Assembly (NCBI GenBank): GCA_045649405.1 | Contig: JAZRPW010000051.1 | Location: 1-42,474, forward strand | Source: RUG11462 sp045649405 | Lineage (GTDB): Bacteria > Bacillota > Clostridia > Oscillospirales > Acutalibacteraceae | Length of the DNA stretch: 42,474 nucleotides | Reading direction: 5' to 3' | Shown here: piece after piece, positions 24,733 to 31,219 of the stretch | Position numbering within the stretch: the first letter of the stretch is position 1 | Layout of the letters: the number at the start of each line of letters is the position of its first letter | Notes under the pieces: generated by a model | Seen by the model: the letters and a program-made list of their open reading frames with translations, nothing else | Database searches by the model: none | What the model was told of the DNA's origin: nothing | Program-made: the position numbers and the translations under genes

Positions 24733-26994
24733 ATGAAAAAATTATTGGCACTTACCCTTTCATTGTTAATGGTATTTTCATTAGTACCAATGACAATGGC
24801 AAGCGCAGCAGGCCCAGTAGTTGAAGTGTTCCAAGACTTCGAAAAAGACGTAGGCGGTTTGACAGCAACAAACTCAAACGCTTGGCGTACAACATCTTAT
24901 TTTTACGAAGGTGCATATTCTTATCGTACAATTGGTAAAACTGGTGTTTGGGACCAAAACGGTAAAGTAGTTTCATCTTCAAACTACAAAAACTATGTAA
25001 AAATTGCTCTTCCAGAAGCAAACATTGTAGGAGCAGTAGGTTTTTATGCAATGAAAACTCAAAGCAACACTTCAAAATTTGAAGCTGTTGGTGTTCAATT
25101 TGCAGATGGCACAATGTATTTCACAAAATTTAGCACAGGCACAGTAACAAAATCTTGGACTAACATTAACTTTGTTGGTAGAACAATGTACAAGTATGGC
25201 GACAGCGCTACAACAAAAGTTATCGCTGTAGAAGATTTTAACAATGACACAAACAAAGTTACACATCTTATTCTTGTAACTGGTGGTTCATCAGGTTCGG
25301 GTTACGAAACATACATCGACAATATTTACTATGAAACTGACATTGCAAAATCATCATACATCATCACAATTGATGGTGAACAAGTAGCAGAAGTTCCATT
25401 TGGTGAAACTTTCACAGTTCCAACACCAGCTGAACACAAATACTACACAGATGGTACAAACAGCTATTATGGTGGCGAAGTTATCACTCCAGATGATGAC
25501 TTGGAACTCACTACAAAAATTGAAACAGCAACACTCGTTTACACAATGGACGAAGGCAAACAAATGGTTGGTGGTGCAACAGCTAACATTGGCTATGGTA
25601 AAGAGGGTGCTGAATACCTTGAAGTTAATGGCGACTACAAACTTGCTATTAAAGTTAAAAGTGACCAAAGAGGTTATTTCCAACTTCCTTCATCTTGGTC
25701 AAGCAAACCTTATTTCAAACCAGTTTCATTAAAAATTGAGTTTAACAAAAACATTTCTGGTACAGTTTCATTCAGAAATCTTGATTTCTCAACTGCTCTT
25801 GGTAGCAACAACCAAGCAGGTGGCGATGTTTATAAGATTTTTGAATCAGGATTAACAGGCCTTCCAGTAGTAGCAGAAATTGCTATCACAGAAGAAATGT
25901 ATGATTGTAAATACGTTTCAGGTGTGTTCTATGCATCAGCAAGCTGGTCAGAATCAGCTCCAGTTTATGCTTATGTTGACAATGTTACTGTAACATATGA
26001 ATATGACTTTGATTATGTTGAGCCAGAACCAGAAGTAAAAACATACAATGTTTCAATCGACGGCGAAGTTGTAGCAACAGTTGTTGAAGGCGAAACATTC
26101 AAACTTCCAGCACTTGAAGCAGGTAGATACTACATTGGTTATGGTGTAGGTGAAGAAATCGTTGTAACTGGTGACATTGACATTGCAACAGCTCTTTATG
26201 ATTGCGATATCAAAGTTGATGGCGTTGTAGTTGCTACAGTTAAATACGGTACAACTTACACACTCCCAGAACTCGAAGCTGGTAAATACTATGTAGATGT
26301 TACTGAAACAACATTTGTTGTAACAGAAGGACTCGAATTCACAACAGCTACTTACACATATGATGTAACAATCGACGGTGTTGTAGTTGCAACTGTTGCT
26401 TACGGCGAAACATTCACACTTCCTGCAGTAGCAGAAGGTATGCAATATGTTGATGGTTTTGTTGCTGGTCAAGAATTTACAGTAACAGAAGCTTTAAGCT
26501 TTGCTACAGAAGAAATTCCTGAATTCGCTGGTGAATCAACAACAATCGTTGAAACAGACGACAAAGCTTCAATCAGACTTGGCGAAGTATCAGGTATTCG
26601 TTTCTATACAAAAATTGATACAGCAGCACTTGCTGAATTGGTTGGCGACGAAGAATACCAAGTTGGTACACTCATCGCTCCAAAAGACATTGCTGGTGAC
26701 TATCTCACAGCAGAAGATGATTGCGCAATCGTTCCTTATGATATGAACGAAGAACTTTGGGACGGCGAAATCGTTGGTTCTATCGTTAACATTAAACCTA
26801 AAAACTGGGCAAGAGATTTCGTAGCTCGCGCTTATGTTTTGGTTGATGGTGTATATTACTATTCAGATGTTCAATGTGTTCGTAACATTGCTGGCATTGC
26901 AGATGCTTATATGACAGACGCTAACAGTGATTTTGCAAACTTAGACGCTAATACTCAAGCAATGGTAGAAGCTTGGGCAAAAGCAAATGACTAA
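24733..26994 (+). CDS. Secreted repeat protein with shared C-terminal domain
   Basis: 753 residues, preceded by AGGAGG. A signal peptide occupies about 1-25 (ending ASA). Residues about 27-205 and 270-425 look like two all-beta carbohydrate-binding-like domains (VVEVFQDFEKDVGG; LKIEFNKNISGTVSF). Between and after them are copies of a roughly 50-residue beta repeat with a V-x-I-D-G-x-x-V-A core: one at about 209-264 and three in tandem at about 437-596 (TYNVSIDGEVVATV, CDIKVDGVVVATV, YDVTIDGVVVATV), similar to short bacterial surface repeats. Residues 604-753 are the domain shared with the other secreted proteins here. It ends in AND at the exact point where the beta-helix protein continues into its tail; the tail is instead in the next gene. 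Probably cell-surface or extracellular; no catalytic motif was recognised. Confidence 0.82.
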   Translation: MKKLLALTLSLLMVFSLVPMTMASAAGPVVEVFQDFEKDVGGLTATNSNAWRTTSYFYEGAYSYRTIGKTGVWDQNGKVVSSSNYKNYVKIALPEANIVGAVGFYAMKTQSNTSKFEAVGVQFADGTMYFTKFSTGTVTKSWTNINFVGRTMYKYGDSATTKVIAVEDFNNDTNKVTHLILVTGGSSGSGYETYIDNIYYETDIAKSSYIITIDGEQVAEVPFGETFTVPTPAEHKYYTDGTNSYYGGEVITPDDDLELTTKIETATLVYTMDEGKQMVGGATANIGYGKEGAEYLEVNGDYKLAIKVKSDQRGYFQLPSSWSSKPYFKPVSLKIEFNKNISGTVSFRNLDFSTALGSNNQAGGDVYKIFESGLTGLPVVAEIAITEEMYDCKYVSGVFYASASWSESAPVYAYVDNVTVTYEYDFDYVEPEPEVKTYNVSIDGEVVATVVEGETFKLPALEAGRYYIGYGVGEEIVVTGDIDIATALYDCDIKVDGVVVATVKYGTTYTLPELEAGKYYVDVTETTFVVTEGLEFTTATYTYDVTIDGVVVATVAYGETFTLPAVAEGMQYVDGFVAGQEFTVTEALSFATEEIPEFAGESTTIVETDDKASIRLGEVSGIRFYTKIDTAALAELVGDEEYQVGTLIAPKDIAGDYLTAEDDCAIVPYDMNEELWDGEIVGSIVNIKPKNWARDFVARAYVLVDGVYYYSDVQCVRNIAGIADAYMTDANSDFANLDANTQAMVEAWAKAND

Positions 26995-27012
26995 TCAAGG
27001 GAGGAAAGAATA

Positions 27013-27150
27013 ATGAAATTTGAAAAAATCGAACTTACATTAGAAAAATATGAGTCTCTTGATATCATTGCTACTTCTCCAGAAGAAGAAACACCAACTC
27101 AAACAGAGACAACAACCAAACACGACCCATATGCGGACGATAAATGGTAA
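27013..27150 (+). CDS. 45-aa peptide with C-terminal DPYxxDxW tail, copy 2
   Basis: Paralogue of the peptide at 205-348. It shares MKFEKI, LEKYESLDIIA, a Thr/Glu-rich middle and the ending KHDPYADDKW. GGGAGG lies about 10 bases before the ATG at 27013, and the stretch from the upstream stop through the ribosome site is nearly identical at both loci. It begins 18 bases after the upstream stop and is followed by a terminator. Here the ATG happens to be in frame with the upstream gene, but at the other locus it is not, so independent translation is the supported mode. It has no signal peptide and no cysteine. Function unknown. Confidence 0.75.
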   Translation: MKFEKIELTLEKYESLDIIATSPEEETPTQTETTTKHDPYADDKW

Positions 27151-27154
27151 AAAC

Positions 27155-27185
27155 AAAAAGGAGTGCTTTAAGCACTCCTTTTTTT
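27155..27185 (+). terminator. Intrinsic terminator after peptide copy 2
   Basis: AAAAAGGAGTGCT (27155-27167) pairs with AGCACTCCTTTTT (27171-27183), with a T7 tail. Confidence 0.88.
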
Positions 27186-27203
27186 AATGAATAATGAATG
27201 ATA

Positions 27204-27397
27204 AAAAGCCTCCCCTGTGAAGGGGAGGTGGCAACCGTAGGTTGACGGAGGGGTTGCATTGTTTTGTCCCTCATCCGTCATTGCTACGCAATGCCACCTT
27301 CCCCAAGGGGAAGGCTTAAAAGATTCTTCGACTTCGCTCAGAATGACTCGTAGGGGCTCACTTTCGTGGTCGCCCGTTGTTTCGGGCGCCCCTACGA
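27204..27397. repeat. MITE-like palindromic intergenic element
   Basis: A higher-GC block without a believable gene. About 42 bases at 27204-27246 (AAGCCTCCCC, AGGTGGCAACC, TTGACGG) are an imperfect inverted copy of 27275-27317 (CCGTCATTGC, ATGCCACCTT, GGGGAAGGCTT). Next to it comes CTTCGACTTCGCTCAGAATG (27327-27346) and a second inverted pair, CGTAGGGGC (27349-27357) / GCCCCTACG (27389-27397). These modules resemble non-coding repeats scattered in gut Clostridia. The composite suggests nested insertion of two elements. Short open frames here are by-products. Confidence 0.75.
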
Positions 27398-27406
27398 ATC
27401 TACCAC

Positions 27407-27438
27407 AAAAAAGCCAACTCAAAAAGAGTTGGCTTTTT
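27407..27438. terminator. Bidirectional terminator
   Basis: AAAAAAGCCAACTC (27407-27420) pairs with GAGTTGGCTTTTT (27426-27438). It can end the minus-strand gene that stops at 27443. Confidence 0.85.
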
Positions 27439-27442
27439 CAAT

Positions 27443-28123
27443 TTACAATTTATAAATTCCTGACTTTGTTAAAATAACTTCATTTGAGTCAACTTTAATA
27501 TATTTTTGAACTGGCTCTTTCGCTTCAAACATAGTTTCAATTTTATATTCATCATACAAAACCTTTTGCACAAGACCGGTGCTTTGTGAAGTAACCACAA
27601 TTCCATCTTCAAGAGGAAATAGTGAAAATGGCTCAGTAAGTTCTTCTTCAACACCACTACTAATTTTAAACTCTTGTCGCAAAGAGTTTGCGTTGTATTT
27701 AATAATTGTGTTTGAATCAGGATAAGCGCACCACAATGATTCACCTTTAACAACCGCATCAGAAGGCGCATAACCTTTATATTTCAAATTGCTTTTGAAT
27801 TTGAAATTGCAGTTGTAATCAAAAACCGTTGCAATTCCGTTAGGGTTCAAAATAATACATCCCAAATTCGGTGTAAATGCAGTGGTAATGTTGATATAAT
27901 CTCCAATTTGCTCACGCAAAAAGTCGCTGTGGTTTGCAAAAATATTATTCAAATAAGCAGTTTTTGTAATTGCAGTTGTCTTGTTAGTATCAAAACTATA
28001 CTCGTTAAAAGCAATCAAATTTTTAACCTCGCCATTTTGCAAGTTTTTGTGTGTTTCAGCAAAAACAAAACCTCTATTACTTGGCGCAATGTTCAATGCG
28101 CCTACTCCAAAAATCTGTTCCAA
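27443..28123 (-). CDS. Hypothetical protein, possibly beta-propeller-like
   Basis: 226 residues if started at the TTG at 28123, which has AGGGG about 7 bases upstream; an in-frame TTG at 28141 overlaps the HAD stop, and no ATG is available near either. No signal peptide or membrane segment. The sequence alternates short beta-like strands with turns (GCIILNPNGIATVFDYNC, SLWCAYPDSNTIIKYN, GIVVTSQSTGLVQKVLY), which suggests propeller blades, but no family is recognised. It directly follows a HAD phosphatase gene and is probably cotranscribed with it. Confidence 0.6.
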   Translation of the reverse strand: MEQIFGVGALNIAPSNRGFVFAETHKNLQNGEVKNLIAFNEYSFDTNKTTAITKTAYLNNIFANHSDFLREQIGDYINITTAFTPNLGCIILNPNGIATVFDYNCNFKFKSNLKYKGYAPSDAVVKGESLWCAYPDSNTIIKYNANSLRQEFKISSGVEEELTEPFSLFPLEDGIVVTSQSTGLVQKVLYDEYKIETMFEAKEPVQKYIKVDSNEVILTKSGIYKL

Positions 28124-28133
28124 AACTTTACCC

Positions 28134-28781
28134 CTAATCAATAATTTTCAATAAATCTTCAGGTGTGTCAACAACGCTAACAACACCGTTTTGTTCTAAT
28201 TCTTCTTGTGTTCCAAAACCATACAAAACGCCAACACAATCCATTCCCATAAAATTTGCACCAATTGCATCGCTTTTAGAGTCGCCAATCAAAACACATT
28301 CTTCCAAACTAGTTGGTTTTAAAAGTTCAATTGCATGCTTTAACACGTCTTCTTTTGTTTTGCGTGCACCGTCAAATGTAGCGCCTGAAATAACATCAAA
28401 AAGTTCAAAAAAACCGTTTGTTTGCAAAATGTTAATTGCAAGTAATTCAGGCTTAGATGTAGCAATAGCAAGACATTTACCCCTTTGTTTAAACGCCTTT
28501 AACATATCAATAACGCCATCATAAACCCTGTGCATTTTAACGCCTTGCTCTTTGTAAAACTCTCTAAAAAAAGCAGTTGCTTTGTCGGCATCCGTATCGC
28601 TCATACCATTAAAAGTCATAAATGAAGCTTCAAGCGGTGGGCCAATATATTTGCGTTTTTCAGGTAATGAAAGAAGCGGCAAACCCATTTTTTCAAAAGC
28701 ATAATCAAGCGCGTGATAAATACCTTCGCTTGTATCAACAAGCGTGCCATCAAAGTCAAAAAAGATATATTGCTTTTGCAT
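28134..28781 (-). CDS. HAD-family phosphatase, phosphoglycolate phosphatase-like
   Basis: 215 residues. HAD motif I FFDFDGTLVDTSEG (nucleophile Asp9, acid Asp11), motif II IATSKPE, motif III lysine near KTKEDVL, motif IV LIGDSKSDAIGA. The helical cap between about residues 20 and 85 marks subfamily IA, as in Gph and PpaX. The actual substrate (phosphoglycolate, pyrophosphate or a sugar phosphate) cannot be told from sequence. It has its own promoter and is followed by the hypothetical gene. Confidence 0.88.
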   Translation of the reverse strand: MQKQYIFFDFDGTLVDTSEGIYHALDYAFEKMGLPLLSLPEKRKYIGPPLEASFMTFNGMSDTDADKATAFFREFYKEQGVKMHRVYDGVIDMLKAFKQRGKCLAIATSKPELLAINILQTNGFFELFDVISGATFDGARKTKEDVLKHAIELLKPTSLEECVLIGDSKSDAIGANFMGMDCVGVLYGFGTQEELEQNGVVSVVDTPEDLLKIID

Positions 28782-28812
28782 TTTTTACCCCACCTTTCAT
28801 TTAACTTTTCTT

Positions 28813-28841
28813 ATTATACCACAACAATTTGTCTAATTCAA
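28813..28841 (-). promoter_or_regulatory. Promoter of the HAD phosphatase gene
   Basis: Minus strand: TTGAAT (28836-28841), 17-base spacer, TATAAT (28813-28818), about 30 bases before the ATG at 28781. Confidence 0.7.
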
Positions 28842-28849
28842 CAAAAAAT

Positions 28850-28881
28850 AAAGCTCACTCTCCAAATTAAGAGTGAGCTTT
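28850..28881 (-). terminator. Terminator of the lipoprotein gene
   Basis: AAAGCTCACTCT (28850-28861) pairs with AGAGTGAGCTTT (28870-28881), and on the minus strand a T-rich run follows. It lies right after the lipoprotein stop at 28886. Confidence 0.85.
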
Positions 28882-28885
28882 GCTT

Positions 28886-29365
28886 TTAACGAATTTCAAT
28901 TTGTGAAGGAGAAGATATTTCAATTTGTGCTACACCGTTATATGTTTCAATATAACCTGTGATAGCAACGGTATCGCCATAATAAATCTCATCAAGCACA
29001 GATAAACAAGTATTTCTGTTTTTGCCCCAAATAACAGGAGAAAATCGATAACTGTTTGGATAATCTTCACCAATGTTAATAAAGGTTGGAGAACCGTTTG
29101 AATAACTTGAATATTTAATGCTTTTAACCTCGCCTACAACAGTTGCATATTCTCCTACGTGGTCAATAGCATCATTCCACATTATTTCTCCGTTTTCGGT
29201 TGTTTCTTCAGTTGTAGTTGTTTCTTCAACAGTAGTTTTAAGTGTTGTAGTTGAAGAAGTGCTTAGCACTGTAACAGAATATGTTGGAGTGCTTTTATTG
29301 GTAGAACACGAAACACTAAAAAAAACACAAGCGAAAATCATTAAACCAAGTAATGCCTTTTTCAT
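28886..29365 (-). CDS. Lipoprotein with OB-fold-like domain
   Basis: 159 residues. A type II signal peptide with lipobox SVSC (Cys20) is followed by a Thr/Ser/Glu-rich linker to about residue 58. The remainder (WNDAIDHVGEYATVVGEV, SPTFINIGEDYP, VIWGKNR, YGDTVAITGYIETYNGVAQIEI) has the strand order and wording of small OB-fold domains such as the nucleic-acid or sugar-binding OB folds found in secreted proteins. Ligand unknown. Strong ribosome site AAGGAGG. It is divergent from an Xre-type regulator, with repeated operator-like boxes between. Confidence 0.8.
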   Translation of the reverse strand: MKKALLGLMIFACVFFSVSCSTNKSTPTYSVTVLSTSSTTTLKTTVEETTTTEETTENGEIMWNDAIDHVGEYATVVGEVKSIKYSSYSNGSPTFINIGEDYPNSYRFSPVIWGKNRNTCLSVLDEIYYGDTVAITGYIETYNGVAQIEISSPSQIEIR

Positions 29366-29389
29366 TGTTTTACCTCCTTGTTTTTATTT

Positions 29390-29412
29390 ATTGACATTTA
29401 GTGAATGTCAAT
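29390..29412. promoter_or_regulatory. Inverted-repeat operator, lipoprotein/Xre intergenic region
   Basis: Perfect arms ATTGACATT and AATGTCAAT around TAGTG, beginning just after the lipoprotein -10 on the minus strand. A second copy of the half-site TGAATGTCAAT is at 29451-29461, partly overlapping the Xre gene leader. Probably bound by the adjacent regulator. Confidence 0.6.
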
Positions 29413-29418
29413 AAATTC

Positions 29419-29446
29419 ATTATACTGCTTATAATAAAATTGTCAA
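29419..29446 (-). promoter_or_regulatory. Promoter of the lipoprotein gene
   Basis: Minus strand: TTGACA (29441-29446), 16-base spacer, TATAAT (29419-29424). Transcription would begin inside the inverted repeat. Confidence 0.7.
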
Positions 29447-29477
29447 GCACTGAATGTCAATTTTATTGGAGTATGAT

Positions 29478-29723
29478 ATGTTTAAGAATAAAAGTGAAAA
29501 TGGTAGAAATAATATTTGCGGAAAAAATATTTATGAATTGAGAATTAAAGCAGTACCAAAAATGTCTCAAAGACTTTTAGCTGAAAAGTTACAGTTACTT
29601 GGAATTGATGTTGATAAAAATGCAATTCAAAGAATTGAAAGTGGACAAAGATTTGTGACCGATATTGAGCTTTCGGCTTTGTCTGAATTGTTTGGAGTTT
29701 CTTGTGATGATTTAATAAAATAA
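29478..29723 (+). CDS. Xre-family transcriptional regulator
   Basis: 81 residues from the ATG at 29478, which has GGAG 6 bases upstream; an earlier in-frame ATG at 29454 lacks one. A Cro/C1-type helix-turn-helix covers about residues 15-78: IYELRIKAVPKMSQRLLAEKL, then VDKNAIQRIESGQRFVTDIE, then LSALSELFGVSCDDLIK. It is divergent from the lipoprotein gene and shares its intergenic repeats, so regulation of that gene and itself is the simplest reading. Confidence 0.82.
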   Translation: MFKNKSENGRNNICGKNIYELRIKAVPKMSQRLLAEKLQLLGIDVDKNAIQRIESGQRFVTDIELSALSELFGVSCDDLIK

Positions 29724-29724
29724 A

Positions 29725-29753
29725 TTGACTTATTGTGAATTTTATGCTATAAT
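29725..29753 (+). promoter_or_regulatory. Promoter of the hydrogenase maturation operon
   Basis: TTGACT (29725-29730), 17-base spacer, TATAAT (29748-29753). The start would be near 29760, leaving a leader of about 150 bases before the first gene. The -35 begins 2 bases after the stop of the upstream regulator. Confidence 0.72.
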
Positions 29754-29759
29754 AATTAT

Positions 29760-29909
29760 GCTGAAACCAAAGATTTTTCTGCGGTGGAAGTATTACAACA
29801 AATAACTGATATCAAAATTTTATTGCGATAGAAGGCAAAGTTAATAATTATGGAATAATTCTGCCTTTTTATCGTTAAAAGGCAGTTTTTTGTTTTTAAG
29901 GAGAGAAAA
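29760..29909 (+). promoter_or_regulatory. Putative transcription-attenuation leader of the hyd operon
   Basis: A 150-base untranslated leader. Its 3' part holds an intrinsic terminator (29861-29897). An upstream segment GAAGGCA (29831-29837) can instead pair with TGCCTT (29862-29867), the 5' arm of that terminator, enclosing a small hairpin AATTAT-GGA-ATAATT (29846-29860). The two folds are mutually exclusive, the classical riboswitch or attenuator design. The 70 bases before it (29760-29830) would be the sensor; I recognise no known class there and see no T-box core. Drawn by eye, not energy-folded. Confidence 0.55.
29861..29897 (+). terminator. Intrinsic terminator inside the hyd leader
   Basis: Stem CTGCCTTTT (29861-29869) / AAAAGGCAG (29877-29885), 7-base loop, then TTTTTTGTTTTT. 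It stands between the promoter and the first gene, 12 bases before the ATG at 29910, so it must be bypassed for expression. Confidence 0.75.
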
Positions 29910-30161
29910 ATGGAAAACAGAGTAGCGCTTATTGGAATAATTGTTGAATCAAACGATTCGGTTGCAAAACTCAATAGCATTTTATCAGAATACGGTGAAT
30001 ATATTATCGGCAGAATGGGTGTGCCTTACAAAGAAAAAGGCATTAGTATAATTTCTGTTGCAATTGATGCGCCACAAGCAGTAACAAGCGCCTTGTCGGG
30101 AAAAATTGGCGCTTTGCCAGGCATTAGCGCAAAAACAATTTATCAAGGAAATAAAAAATGA
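29910..30161 (+). CDS. Iron-only hydrogenase system regulator, TM1266-like
   Basis: 83 residues of the small ACT/NikR-C-like family typified by TM1266: ENRVALIGIIVESNDSVAKL, YIIGRMGVPYKEKGISIIS, GALPGISAKTIY. The family has no DNA-binding domain visible and is repeatedly found beside [FeFe]-hydrogenase maturation genes, where a regulatory or accessory role is presumed but, to my knowledge, not proven. Its stop overlaps the hydE start by 4 bases (ATGA). AAGGAGAG precedes the ATG. Confidence 0.88.
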   Translation: MENRVALIGIIVESNDSVAKLNSILSEYGEYIIGRMGVPYKEKGISIISVAIDAPQAVTSALSGKIGALPGISAKTIYQGNKK

Positions 30162-31219
30162 AAAAATTAATTGATAAACTTTATAAAACCCAAACACTTG
30201 CACCACAAGAACTCGAACTTTTAATTAAAAATATAAACGATGAAGAATTGCAATATTTACACTCAAAAGCCAGAGAAGTTGCAAATAATGTTTATGGAAA
30301 CCGAGTGTTTGTAAGGGGTTTGATTGAGTTCACAAACATCTGCAAAAACAATTGTTATTATTGTGGTATAAGAGCAGAAAACAAATGTGTTAGCAGATAT
30401 AGACTTACAAAAGAAGAAGTTTTAGAGTGTTGTGAAAATGGTTACGCACTCGGCTTTCGCACCTTTGTTTTGCAAGGTGGCGAAGACCTTTATTTTGATG
30501 ATGACAAAATGGTTGATATTATTTCAATCATTAGAAATAAATACCCTGACTGTGCAATAACATTGTCGATTGGCGAGAAGTCAATTGATACCTATCAAAA
30601 GTATTTTGATGCAGGCGCTGAAAGATATTTGTTAAGACACGAAACGGCGGATAGCGAGCATTACAGTAAATTGCACCCTGAAAATCTAACTCTTGAAAAC
30701 AGAATTGAATGCTTGAAATCACTCAAACAAATAGGTTTTCAAACTGGTTGTGGGTTTATGGTTGGCTCGCCTTATCAAACAACAAAAACAATTGTAAAAG
30801 ATTTAATGTTTATTAAAGAGTTTGAACCTGAAATGGTGGGCATCGGTCCGTTTTTACCACACAACGACACTCCGTTTAAAGATTTTGCTGCTGGTAGTGT
30901 ACGGCTCACTTTAATGCTTTTAAGCATTGTGCGACTAATGTTGCCAGATGTTTTGCTTCCTGCAACCACTGCTCTTAACTCAGCAGACAAAGGCGGCAGA
31001 GAAAACGGAATTTTGGCAGGTGCAAATGTAATAATGCCAAACCTTTCACCAGAATCAGCCAAAGAAAAATATATACTTTATAACGGAAAGGTTTCAACCG
31101 GTGCTGAAAGTGCCGAGCAAATAGAAAAATTAAAACAAGATATAAACAAAATCGGTTACAACATCGTTTGCGACCGTGGAGATAACAAAAGATTTGTAAA
31201 GGAGAAAAATTATGTATAA
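30158..31219 (+). CDS. hydE: [FeFe]-hydrogenase H-cluster maturase, radical SAM HydE
   Basis: 353 residues. The radical SAM cluster cysteines are Cys62, Cys66 and Cys69 in ICKNNCYYCGIR, in the BioB/ThiH-like subfamily (GLIEFTNICKNNC). FVLQGGEDLYFDD and LRHETADSEHY are HydE-specific-looking blocks. HydE helps form the dithiomethylamine-bridged diiron subcluster. It overlaps both neighbours (4 bases with the regulator, 8 bases with hydG), so the genes are translationally coupled. BioB- or PylB-like alternatives are excluded by the context with HydG and HydF. Confidence 0.96.
   Translation: MKKLIDKLYKTQTLAPQELELLIKNINDEELQYLHSKAREVANNVYGNRVFVRGLIEFTNICKNNCYYCGIRAENKCVSRYRLTKEEVLECCENGYALGFRTFVLQGGEDLYFDDDKMVDIISIIRNKYPDCAITLSIGEKSIDTYQKYFDAGAERYLLRHETADSEHYSKLHPENLTLENRIECLKSLKQIGFQTGCGFMVGSPYQTTKTIVKDLMFIKEFEPEMVGIGPFLPHNDTPFKDFAAGSVRLTLMLLSIVRLMLPDVLLPATTALNSADKGGRENGILAGANVIMPNLSPESAKEKYILYNGKVSTGAESAEQIEKLKQDINKIGYNIVCDRGDNKRFVKEKNYV

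Noticed and set aside
26053..26472. A 139-codon minus-strand, cysteine-rich frame.
   Set aside because: It is the reverse complement of the tandem beta repeats; the cysteines arise from alanine and threonine codons on the coding strand.
26992..27015. Stop-codon readthrough joining the repeat protein to the downstream peptide (in frame here).
   Set aside because: At the paralogous locus (183-207) the same two parts are out of frame, and both peptides have strong ribosome sites with their own ATG, so separate translation explains both.
27168..27477. Open frames of 60-85 codons on both strands across the palindromic repeat.
   Set aside because: They have no ribosome site, follow the inverted repeats, and look like no protein family.
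29758..29805. A 15-codon leader peptide in the hyd leader beginning ATGCTGAAA.
   Set aside because: Its ATG coincides with the predicted transcript start and has no ribosome site, and it shows no run of a regulatory amino acid.
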